A DNA stretch of 64,000 nucleotides from Aggregatimonas sangjinii. GTDB lineage: Bacteria > Bacteroidota > Bacteroidia > Flavobacteriales > Flavobacteriaceae. Made by a program: the position numbers and the translations under genes. The DNA lies in the NCBI RefSeq assembly GCF_005943945.1, contig NZ_CP040710.1, forward strand, positions 3,703,501 through 3,767,500, given 5' to 3'. The notes below the pieces were generated by a model that was not told the DNA's origin, ran no database searches, and worked only from the letters and a program-made list of their open reading frames with translations. Shown here piece after piece: positions 56,586-63,733 of the stretch (the first letter of the stretch is position 1; each line of letters begins with the position of its first letter).

Positions 56586-57871
56586 TGATTCCAGCAATCG
56601 AGCAAGCATCCACAGCCGAAATAAAAGCCTTTCAAGAAGAAAAGCTACAGGAAACCCTGCACTATGTTATTGAAAATTCTCCCTACTACCGTCGCATATT
56701 CAAAACGCATAAAATACAGGTTTCCGATATCACTACCTTGGAAAGTCTTTCCGTAATTCCCGTAACGACCAAAGAGGAGCTGCAACGTTACAACGATGAT
56801 TTCTTTTGTGTTCCAAAATCAAAGATCATCGATTTTGTGACCACCTCTGGAACCTTGGGCGAACCGGTAACCGTCGGACTAACCGACAAGGATTTAGACC
56901 GTTTAGCCTATAACGAAGCCATTTCTTTCGCTTGTGCCGGAATCGGTGAAGATGATATATTACAATTGACCACTACAATGGACCGGCGTTTTATGGCGGG
57001 ACTGGCTTATTTTTTGGGTATTCGCAAATTAGGTGCCGGTATTATCCGTGTAGGGGCAGGTATTCCCGAATTGCAATGGGATACGATATTAAAGTTTAAG
57101 CCGACCTACCTTATCGTAGTACCTTCTTTCTTGCTGAAACTGATTCAATACGCCAAGACGAACAGCATCGATTTGACAGATTCTGGAATCAAGGGAGCCA
57201 TTTGCATTGGGGAATCGCTTCGCAATCAGGATTTCTCCATGAACGTACTAGCAAAAAAAATAACACAGGATTGGGATATCGAGCTCTATTCTACTTATGC
57301 CTCTACGGAAATGAGCACGGCCTTTACCGAATGTTCGGAGCGACAAGGCGGTCATCAACATCCCGAACTGATCATTACCGAAATCGTTGATGAGCATGAC
57401 AATCCAGTTGCCCCTGGCACTTCTGGGGAACTGGTCATTACCACGCTGGGCGTCGAGGCCATGCCATTGATTCGCTTTAAGACCGGCGACCTCGTTGTTG
57501 CGCACGACTCCCCTTGCCAATGTGGCAGAAACACCTTGCGCCTGGGACCCGTAATCGGCCGAAAAAAGCAGATGATCAAATACAAGGGCACCACGCTTTA
57601 TCCTCCGGCAATGGACAACCTTTTGGCCGACTTCTTAGCAGTCAAAAGTCACGTTATCGAAATTTACCACAACGACATCGGTACCGATGAAATTCGGATC
57701 AAGATATTCGCGCCGCAAGCCCCGCAAGGACTCTTACTGAAAATCAGGGACCATTTCCGTTCAAAGCTGCGGGTAAGTCCGACCATTGAAACCTGTACTA
57801 GGGAAGAAATCCAGCGGTTGCAACATTCAAAATTGGGTCGCAAACCGGTAAGTGTTATTGATCGGAGGTAG
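56585..57871 (+). CDS. PaaK-like acyl-CoA/aryl-ACP ligase
   Basis: This 428-residue AMP-forming ligase resembles phenylacetate-CoA ligase. It has the P-loop TTSGTLGEPVT (about 80-90), the YSTYASTEMSTAF motif (about 236-248) and the RFKTGDLV motif (about 297-304). It should activate an aryl acid, probably 4-coumarate from the ammonia-lyase, for loading on an ACP. It ends the cluster. No terminator is seen, and the long repeat array begins 15 bp after its stop. Confidence 0.85.
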   Translation: MIPAIEQASTAEIKAFQEEKLQETLHYVIENSPYYRRIFKTHKIQVSDITTLESLSVIPVTTKEELQRYNDDFFCVPKSKIIDFVTTSGTLGEPVTVGLTDKDLDRLAYNEAISFACAGIGEDDILQLTTTMDRRFMAGLAYFLGIRKLGAGIIRVGAGIPELQWDTILKFKPTYLIVVPSFLLKLIQYAKTNSIDLTDSGIKGAICIGESLRNQDFSMNVLAKKITQDWDIELYSTYASTEMSTAFTECSERQGGHQHPELIITEIVDEHDNPVAPGTSGELVITTLGVEAMPLIRFKTGDLVVAHDSPCQCGRNTLRLGPVIGRKKQMIKYKGTTLYPPAMDNLLADFLAVKSHVIEIYHNDIGTDEIRIKIFAPQAPQGLLLKIRDHFRSKLRVSPTIETCTREEIQRLQHSKLGRKPVSVIDRR

Positions 57872-57886
57872 TCCCATTCCTACCGT

Positions 57887-58330
57887 ACGTATTTGCGCGG
57901 AACAGTAAATGCCCTCATTTCATTTCAAAGGTACAAGCGACGAAGCAATCTGTCTACTGTAGAATAAATTCGAATTCCAGACGTATTTGCGAGGAGCGGT
58001 CAAACGTTCTCTTAAAATGTAAATAGATTAGAAGCGACGAAGCAATCTGTTCACTATTGAATCAATTTGAATTCCAGACGTATTTGCCGGGTGCAGTAAA
58101 CGCACTCATTCCACTGTAATGGGTATAAGCGACGAAGCATGCTGTTTACAACAGAACAAATTCGAATTCCAGACATATTTGCGAGGAGCCGTAAAACGTT
58201 CTTGTCATACGCGAATAGGTAGAAGCGACGAAGCAATCCGTTGCATACAAGTTCCTAGATGAGAGATTACTTCGTCGCCGCAACCCTTCTAGAAAAATTT
58301 CGTGATTCGTTCGGCTCCTCGTAAATACGA
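57887..58330. repeat. Tandem array of REP-like units ending in a full palindrome
   Basis: Four units start near 57887, 57981, 58078 and 58173 (spacing 94, 97 and 95 bp). Each begins with a variant of ACGTATTTGCGAGGAGC and carries a conserved GCGACGAAGCAATCTG near the middle. Units 1-3 also end in GAATTCCAG before the next unit. The fourth unit continues as an imperfect inverted copy (GATTACTTCGTCGC, then GGCTCCTCGTAAATACG), so 58173-58330 forms one palindrome of about 155 bp. Further copies are at 58746-58893 and 61281-61426. Similar cgacgaagcaatct repeats are dispersed in flavobacterial genomes, but I cannot confirm the family here. Confidence 0.85.
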
Positions 58331-58344
58331 ATTATATTCAGCTG

Positions 58345-58635
58345 TTAAAAGTAAAACAACCATCCATCCGACAAATCCTTCCAATCAGGATTCATAGATT
58401 TAATCAGTTTTTCTTTTCGCCTGCGATTACCGGCCTTTAGTTGTCTTTCTCTAGCTAATGCTTGATTTATATCATTGAATTCCTCAAAATACACCAGCTT
58501 ATTACAATTATATTTTGACGTAAATCCCTTATAAAATTTAATCTTATGTTGATAGATTCGCCTCACCATATTGCTCGTAACACCGATATAGATAACCGTA
58601 TTGTTCTTATTAGCCATAAAGTAAATGTGAGACAT
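58345..58635 (-). CDS. Solo GIY-YIG endonuclease domain protein
   Basis: This protein is about 96 residues from the ATG at 58635 (58641 also possible), with IYFM-x8-YIG (about 4-19), the catalytic Arg region NMVRRIYQHK (about 23-32) and an R-E-R-Q-L-K-A-G-N (about 62-70) tail helix. These are the YhbQ-type small GIY-YIG nucleases. It lies between the tandem array (14 bp away) and another copy of the same repeat. Function in cells is unclear for this class; DNA repair or repeat-linked mobility are possible. It has no partner gene. Confidence 0.85.
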   Translation of the reverse strand: MSHIYFMANKNNTVIYIGVTSNMVRRIYQHKIKFYKGFTSKYNCNKLVYFEEFNDINQALARERQLKAGNRRRKEKLIKSMNPDWKDLSDGWLFYF

Positions 58636-58745
58636 TTTCATGCTTCGCTTTTTCTAAAGAAGCTCCCATAAAATTCAATATTCTTAAAACTTGAAAGTGA
58701 CAAGGTATTACTCAACTTTCAAGAGGCATATTGTCACATACCGAA

Positions 58746-58893
58746 CGTGTATGCGAGGAGCTGTAAACGCACTCATCCCATTTCAATGGTACAAGTGACG
58801 AAGCAATACATTGCATAAAAGTTCCTAGATGGCAAATTACTTCGTCGCAGCTACCTTTTAGAAAAATTTCATGATTCATTCGGCTCCCCGAAA
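58746..58893. repeat. Second copy of the REP-like palindrome
   Basis: The unit begins GTGTATGCGAGGAGCTGTAA and contains GTGACGAAGCAATAC, a centre with GTTCCTAGATGG, and an inverted half with AATTACTTCGTCGC and TCGGCTCCCCG. This matches the full unit at 58173-58330. It lies directly beside the 163-bp palindrome at 58902-59064. I see no gene in the gap 58642-59067 apart from these two elements. Confidence 0.75.
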
Positions 58894-58901
58894 AAACCAA
58901 A

Positions 58902-59064
58902 TGAACTCGTCTTGAGTTTCTGTTTGGAACCGAGATTTTTGGCTTTTGTGCCCTAACGAAGGCTTTTTCGAACAGCATAGCCGTAGCTATGGTGTGAGGA
59001 AAAGATGAGATTAGGGTGCAAAATGTGAAAATCGTAGGTAAAAGAGAAACTCAAGACGAGTTCA
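58902..59064. repeat. 163-bp long palindrome with 20-bp perfect terminal inverted repeats
   Basis: The ends are TGAACTCGTCTTGAGTTTCT (58902-58921) and its exact reverse complement (59045-59064). The interior is an imperfect inverted copy, and the centre is a perfect CATAGC-CGTA-GCTATG hairpin (near 58976-58991). Matching inner blocks include CCCTAA with TTAGGG. It lies 4 bp beyond the recQ stop, so RNA from recQ would form a long hairpin. It could be a MITE-like element or a structured 3' RNA. A 3-bp AAT occurs at both flanks, too short to prove a target duplication. Confidence 0.8.
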
Positions 59065-59067
59065 ATG

Positions 59068-61158
59068 CTATACATCCAACAAATACAAGCCGATCTTGAT
59101 TTTCCAATAGGGTACTTGCTCTTTGAAGTATTCAAAATAAGCTTTCAATCCCTCTGCTTCGGGCAGGTCGGTTTTGGCCTTTTCAATGCTGGAAAGCTCT
59201 TCGGGAGTAACCAATTCATGTAGATCTATGGCTTCGCCTAGGGCATGCATTTTCAATAGATGACCGTAGATGGTATTCTCGGTAAGCTGCCTTACCTCGG
59301 CGATTTGTTTTGGGGAAAGTCCATCTTGAAACAAGGCCCAGCTTTTTTCGTGCGTTGGGGTTTTGGGTTTTGATGCTTCTAGGTGTGCTGCGATTTCCTT
59401 CAGGAAAATGGTGCCATATTTTTCCAACTTGGCCTGTCCGACCCCGGATACCTCGGCAAATTCTTGCAGGGTCTTTGGTTGTTTGGCTTCCATGTCTTTT
59501 AAACTGGCATCACCGAAGACGACATAGGCAGGTACGCCCTGCTCTTTCGCGATTTGATACCGCAGTACTCGTAGTTTTTCGAAAAGTCCCTGCTTCTCTT
59601 TTCGGGTTCGGGCTTTCTTTTCGACCTGTTGCTCGACTTGATTCAATACTGCCAACTGTACCGGTTTTTTGTCATAAAGGATTTCTTTGGCCAATGGAGT
59701 CAGTGAAATGCGACTGTTCTCCCTAAAATTGATTTCCAAAACGCCCTGATTCAATAATTGAATGACGTATTGCTGCAAATCCTGCCATGAAATTTCCTTA
59801 ACCGCCCCGTAGGTTTTGACATGTTGCAGCCCCTTTTCGAACACTTGGGCATTTTGTGCCCCACGAAGCACGTCAATAAGGGTTCCCATGGGTTCCTTTT
59901 CGTTCATACGGGCAACCGCCGAGCATATTTTTTGCGTTAGAAGCGTTGCATCGAAATATGAGGGTGGTGCTTTACAAATGTCACAGTTGCCACAGCCTTC
60001 GGTTACATGTTCGCCAAAATAGTTCAATAAGGCGATCCGACGGCAGCTCAACGCCTCGGCATATTGTTGCATACGTTCGAGCTTGGCAAACTGTACTTGG
60101 GCGTTTTCACTATCGGCGATGAATTTTCGAAGCTGTACTACATCGGCATAGCTGTAAAAAAGTAGCGTATGGGCGGGTAGCCCGTCACGTCCGCTACGAC
60201 CGATTTCCTGATAATAGCCTTCTAGATTCTTTGGCAGGTTATAGTGTATGACCCAACGCACGTTGCTTTTATCGATACCCATACCAAAGGCAATGGTGGC
60301 ACAAATGATGGGGGTACGATCATTAATGAAATCTTCTTGTACTTGTGTTCGCTCTTCCGTACTCATGCCGGCATGGTAGGCCTTTGCATCGTAACCGGAT
60401 TGTTGTAATTTCTCGGCAAGCAGCTGCGTACTTTTTCGGCTGAGGCAGTAAATGATTCCGCTTTCATCGGAACGTTCCCTCAAGAAATTGAGGATTTGTT
60501 TCATACGATCCTGCCCGGGACGCACATCCAAATATAGGTTGGGGCGATTGAAAGAGGCGAGGTGCCGTGAGGCATGCGGAATGGAAAGTTGCTCGGCAAT
60601 GTCATCTTGGGTAGTCTTATCGGCCGTAGCGGTCAAGGCCATTACGGGAATGTCCAGAAATCGGGCTTTTAGACTTCCCAATTGCGCATATGCCGGTCGG
60701 AAGTCATGCCCCCAAGAGGAAATACAATGGGCCTCGTCAATAGCGAACAAACTTATTTTGATCTCTTGAAAAACCGCATCGAACTGACCGATGCTTTCCG
60801 GAGCGACATAAAAGAGTTTAAGCGATCCGCTCTTGAGCTGTTGCAGGATTTCCTGTTGTACCTCATAGGGTTGTGAACTGTTGGAATAGGCAGCGGCGAT
60901 ACCATTCGCCTGCAATACATCTACCTGATCCTTCATCAGCGCGATCAATGGGGATACTACGATTGCCGTACCTTCCAATGCCAAAGCCGGGAGTTGAAAA
61001 CAAAGCGATTTACCACCCCCGGTGGGCATAATGGCCAGAACGTCGTTCGTCGACATTACGTCCTGTATGACTTCCAGTTGATTGGGTCGGAAGTTGTCAT
61101 AGCCAAAATGGGTTTTAAGAAGGGGTAAGAGGTGTTCTTTACGGTCAGTTACAAGCAT
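59068..61158 (-). CDS. recQ: RecQ-type ATP-dependent DNA helicase
   Basis: This 696-residue SF2 helicase has Walker A MPTGGGKS (about 44-51), DEAH box in AIDEAHCISSWGHDF (about 138-152), motif VI-type QEIGRSGRDGLP (about 316-327), a Zn-binding Cys set (CRRIALLNYFGE, then CGNCDIC, about 373-398), a winged-helix region, an HRDC domain (about 524-600) and a C-terminal helix-turn-helix (about 610-680). It unwinds DNA in recombination and repair. The length fits one of two RecQ types common in Bacteroidota. The gene is flanked by palindromic repeats on both sides and is not in an operon. Confidence 0.93.
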   Translation of the reverse strand: MLVTDRKEHLLPLLKTHFGYDNFRPNQLEVIQDVMSTNDVLAIMPTGGGKSLCFQLPALALEGTAIVVSPLIALMKDQVDVLQANGIAAAYSNSSQPYEVQQEILQQLKSGSLKLFYVAPESIGQFDAVFQEIKISLFAIDEAHCISSWGHDFRPAYAQLGSLKARFLDIPVMALTATADKTTQDDIAEQLSIPHASRHLASFNRPNLYLDVRPGQDRMKQILNFLRERSDESGIIYCLSRKSTQLLAEKLQQSGYDAKAYHAGMSTEERTQVQEDFINDRTPIICATIAFGMGIDKSNVRWVIHYNLPKNLEGYYQEIGRSGRDGLPAHTLLFYSYADVVQLRKFIADSENAQVQFAKLERMQQYAEALSCRRIALLNYFGEHVTEGCGNCDICKAPPSYFDATLLTQKICSAVARMNEKEPMGTLIDVLRGAQNAQVFEKGLQHVKTYGAVKEISWQDLQQYVIQLLNQGVLEINFRENSRISLTPLAKEILYDKKPVQLAVLNQVEQQVEKKARTRKEKQGLFEKLRVLRYQIAKEQGVPAYVVFGDASLKDMEAKQPKTLQEFAEVSGVGQAKLEKYGTIFLKEIAAHLEASKPKTPTHEKSWALFQDGLSPKQIAEVRQLTENTIYGHLLKMHALGEAIDLHELVTPEELSSIEKAKTDLPEAEGLKAYFEYFKEQVPYWKIKIGLYLLDV

Positions 61159-61280
61159 GGGTAAAGTTATGGAATGTTATACTGGTTTTAAATTGAAAAT
61201 GTAGGATGATCGGGATTTACCTCAGCATTTGATCAGCCAGTAGGGCGAAAGCTACAATCCGCTTAGTTTTCTTTAAGGAG

Positions 61281-61426
61281 TCTTTGCGAGGAGCCGCTAA
61301 TTTGTCTTTGGTGATAGTAATGGTTAAAGCGACGAAGCAATCTGCTACTTAGGTGTCCCAAAGCCAAAGATTACCCCGTCGCATTACCACTGTAGTCTTG
61401 AAAAGATGTATTCGGTTACTTGTCAA
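61281..61426. repeat. Third, more diverged copy of the REP-like palindrome
   Basis: It has TTTGCGAGGAGCCGCTAA near the start, AAAGCGACGAAGCAATCTGC in the left arm and GATTACCCCGTCGC in the right arm, the same order as the units at 58173-58330. The right end (near 61410-61426) is degraded. It lies between recQ and the ssb-like gene, both on the minus strand. There is no gene in this gap (61159-61438). Confidence 0.75.
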
Positions 61427-61438
61427 GACCTGATGTAC

Positions 61439-61780
61439 CTACTTGCCCAACATCAAAAGCTCATTGCATTTAATTTCGGTAAAGTAGCGCTTTTCGCCTT
61501 CCTTGGTTTCGTAGGAACGGTGCGTTAATTTACCCTCAATGGCTACCTGCTTGCCTTTGGTCAGATAGTTCTCTACAATCTCTGCGGTCTTGCCCCAGGC
61601 GACTACGTTGTGCCATTGGGTATCCTCCACTTTTTCGCCTTGGGCGTTTTTGTAACTATCGCTGGTGGCGATGGAAAATTTGGCGAGCTTGCTGCCGTTT
61701 TCCAAGTTTACGATTTCTGGGTCTTGCCCCAAGTTTCCGATCAACTGAACTGAATTTCTAAGTGCGTTCATACTACTCAT
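61439..61780 (-). CDS. ssb: Single-stranded DNA-binding protein without acidic tail
   Basis: The frame gives about 113 residues from an ATG at 61780 (another at 61771 is equally possible; the longer upstream reading is not conserved). It has the OB fold of SSB: NALRNSVQLIGNLGQDPE, SKLAKFSIATSDS, DTQWHNVVAWGKTAEI and KGKQVAIEGKLTHR. It ends at KCNELLMLGK, so the linker and the acidic DDDIPF-type tip that binds RecQ, PriA and others are missing. The following sequence encodes no tail in any frame that I can read. It is probably a paralogue with only DNA-binding function, not the main SSB. Confidence 0.88.
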   Translation of the reverse strand: MSSMNALRNSVQLIGNLGQDPEIVNLENGSKLAKFSIATSDSYKNAQGEKVEDTQWHNVVAWGKTAEIVENYLTKGKQVAIEGKLTHRSYETKEGEKRYFTEIKCNELLMLGK

Positions 61781-61851
61781 TTTAAGCGTCTGCCATAGTG
61801 TGCAGACAGGTTTAACAATTTGTTTCGCCGAGTTCCGATGTTTCGACGAGG

Positions 61852-61859
61852 CAAACTTA
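61852..61859 (-). promoter_or_regulatory. Candidate -7 element of the ssb-like gene
   Basis: CAAACTTA here reads TAAGTTTG on the minus strand, matching TAnnTTTG. It would start RNA about 65 nt before the ATG at 61780. No -33 element with good spacing is seen. Otherwise the 61781-62035 gap is AT-rich with no gene or repeat that I recognise. Confidence 0.35.
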
Positions 61860-62035
61860 GAACAGACTCCAAATACTATTCGTGTGCTAAACATTTGTTT
61901 ACGTTTGTATACGGATGTAAATGTTTACAAATGATTTTTATACTGATTATAAGGGAACTATATACATATCAAAAAATTTGAAAATCTTGTCTGTACTAAG
62001 ATTATTAAAAATTAGAAATAAAACTAAAACCCAAA

Positions 62036-62073
62036 CCCCTGACATCCCCTGACATAATCCTATGGTATTTTTG
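62036..62073 (+). promoter_or_regulatory. Promoter of the GyrI-like gene with a direct repeat
   Basis: TATTTTTG at 62066-62073 fits TAnnTTTG and lies 24 bp before the ATG at 62098. A perfect tandem direct repeat of CCCCTGACAT (62036-62045 and 62046-62055) covers the expected -33 region, where an activator or repressor could bind. The repeat is exact; its function is conjecture. Confidence 0.4.
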
Positions 62074-62097
62074 TATCAAATACTAAAATCATGGACA

Positions 62098-62559
62098 ATG
62101 CAAACCACCGAAATCAAGCCCTTTCATGTCATCGGAATCTCCGTACGAACCACCAACGAAAACGGTCAAGCGGCCTCGGACATTGGTTCACTTTGGGAAA
62201 GGTTTATGACCGAAGGCATCTTACAAAAAATACCCCATAGGATTAACGACGACATCCTTTCGATCTACACCAACTATGAAAGCGACCATACCCGGCCTTA
62301 TGACACTATTCTAGGATGCAAGGTCAGTTCTTTGGATAGAATTCCAGACGGCATGGTCGGGCAAACCTTTGTAGGCGGAACCTTCGCCAAATTTAACGCT
62401 AAAGGCAATGTGACCGAAGGAGCGGTTTACCGTACTTGGGTCAACATTTGGAATACCAACTTAAATCGATTGTATACGGCAGACTTTGAAGTTTACGGCA
62501 AAAAGGCCAGCAACCGCTCGAATGCCGAAGTCACTATTTATGTGGCCGTAGCATCTTAA
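62098..62559 (+). CDS. GyrI-like/AraC-type effector-binding domain protein
   Basis: This protein is about 153 residues from the ATG at 62098, with one solo effector-binding domain (about 2-150) of the GyrI/BmrR-C type. The start M-Q-T-T-E-I-K-P-F-H-V-I-G-I fits family members. The segment ISVRTTNENGQAASDIGSLW and the C-terminal FEVYGKKASNRSNAEVTIYVAV also match. There is no DNA-binding domain. Such proteins bind small hydrophobic compounds. The predicted promoter excludes the earlier in-frame ATG at 62062. Confidence 0.8.
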   Translation: MQTTEIKPFHVIGISVRTTNENGQAASDIGSLWERFMTEGILQKIPHRINDDILSIYTNYESDHTRPYDTILGCKVSSLDRIPDGMVGQTFVGGTFAKFNAKGNVTEGAVYRTWVNIWNTNLNRLYTADFEVYGKKASNRSNAEVTIYVAVAS

Positions 62560-62861
62560 AAAAACACAACTATAGGTTCTGTACCGGCAACTTTTCCATA
62601 GCAAGGCTGCATGGCTCAGTACAGTATTGCAGCAACACGAGTTTTATACTCAAAATCTTTCCCGCATCTTTTCTGGCACCCTTATACGAACTCAATTCCA
62701 AGACAAGAACGCACGAGTCACCACTCCTCTTTGCTGATTGTAAGATGTTAAGACACCATTTTATTTTGTTAAAAATTGTTTCGAATGAGTCAGGCAACCC
62801 TATCTAGTATCTCCAAATTTGCATCATTCCGATATTGGAATAAAACAACTATAACGTAATT
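62560..62861. other. Non-coding gap with no feature recognised
   Basis: This is about 300 bp between the GyrI-like gene and the YqaE-type gene. A short minus-strand open frame (62570-62797) lacks family resemblance or a good start context. I see no hairpin with T-run, no RNA gene and no repeat copy in it. Confidence 0.5.
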
Positions 62862-63014
62862 ATGTCTTTAGTAACCATCATTTTAAATATTTTACTGCCA
62901 CCATTGGCCGTATTCTTAAAACACGGCGTTGGCACCACGCTCTTGATCAGTATCGTACTGACATTGTTGGCTTGGCTCCCCGGGGTCATTCATGCTTTTC
63001 TAGTAAACAAATAA
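62862..63014 (+). CDS. YqaE/Pmp3-family small membrane protein
   Basis: This is a 50-residue protein made of two membrane helices (about 3-18 and 26-48) with the family pattern L-P-P-L-A-V-F-L-K-H-G-V-G between them and A-W-L-P-G-V-I-H-A near the end. These features match the Pmp3/YqaE family, which is linked to membrane potential and stress in other organisms. It is too short to show in routine ORF tables. It lies 20 bp before the acidic lipoprotein gene on the same strand, so the two may be co-transcribed. Confidence 0.85.
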   Translation: MSLVTIILNILLPPLAVFLKHGVGTTLLISIVLTLLAWLPGVIHAFLVNK

Positions 63015-63034
63015 TAACCTATATACACAATAAA

Positions 63035-63610
63035 ATGAAAAAGTTAGTAATCGTATTTTGTGCAGCTGCCGTTTTGGCAAGTTGTAAAGTAGAGAAAGAA
63101 AAATCAGGTGAGCTGCCGGATGTAGACGTTGATATGGATGTGGATGCCGATGCCGGTAGCCTACCCGAATTTGATGTAGATTGGGCAGAGGTAAATGTGG
63201 GCACTACCACTAAAATGGTCAAGGTTCCCAAAATCGTTGTCGTGATGGAAGAAGAGGAAGTTGAAGTTCCCGTTATCGATGTTGATATGCCAGGCGATAA
63301 AATGGAGCGGACCCTAATGGTCGAAGCGGAGGTTTCCGGAAACGAGCACGCCATCGATATTCAAGAAATCCGAGCGAACAATAATAAATTGTACGTCATT
63401 TCTACTATTGAGGAAATGGAAACTTCGTTAGGCGATAAAACCTTACGAATTCAAGATCAGGTAGAATTAAACGCGCCCGATTTGGATGTAAAGCACATCA
63501 TCGTTGGTACAAAAGCGGACAGGGTTTTCAATAACAACTATACCTATGTAAGCAACATGGGCGATGTTGATGCCATGACCGAAAATGCCAAGGTGATCTA
63601 CAAAAAATAA
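63035..63610 (+). CDS. Acidic lipoprotein of unknown function
   Basis: This protein is 191 residues from the ATG at 63035. It has a lipobox Leu-Ala-Ser-Cys17, then a low-complexity acidic region with a D-V-D-M-D-V-D-A-D pattern (about 32-40) and repeats of V-E-V-P-V type (about 75-85). The second half (about 95-190) looks like a beta-rich domain without a known motif. The acidic stretch could bind cations, as inference only. A strong terminator follows. Confidence 0.75.
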   Translation: MKKLVIVFCAAAVLASCKVEKEKSGELPDVDVDMDVDADAGSLPEFDVDWAEVNVGTTTKMVKVPKIVVVMEEEEVEVPVIDVDMPGDKMERTLMVEAEVSGNEHAIDIQEIRANNNKLYVISTIEEMETSLGDKTLRIQDQVELNAPDLDVKHIIVGTKADRVFNNNYTYVSNMGDVDAMTENAKVIYKK

Positions 63611-63633
63611 AAATCCCCCAAGGTTTATAGTAA

Positions 63634-63667
63634 ATGTCCGATACCACTATGGTATCGGACATTTTTT
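63634..63667. terminator. Strong rho-independent terminator
   Basis: A perfect 12-bp stem ATGTCCGATACC/GGTATCGGACAT (63634-63645 and 63651-63662) has a 5-nt loop and a T-run directly after. It ends the transcript of the acidic lipoprotein gene, about 70 bp before the next gene start. Confidence 0.9.
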
Positions 63668-63733
63668 GTGCCCTATTTTCAATACGGTGCACATCAAAAA
63701 ATTTCATACTTTAAGGGCTTCATACTATCTAAT

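Noticed and set aside
57887-58330. Possible CRISPR array
   Set aside because: Spacing is 94-97 bp, the units are similar along most of their length and the last unit is a palindrome; there are no short exact repeats with unique spacers and no cas genes.
58345-58641. GIY-YIG gene as part of a group I intron
   Set aside because: It is not inside a split gene, and no intron core or exon junction is seen.
62570-62797. 75-residue minus-strand open frame as a gene
   Set aside because: No family resemblance, no start context and a composition unlike neighbouring proteins.
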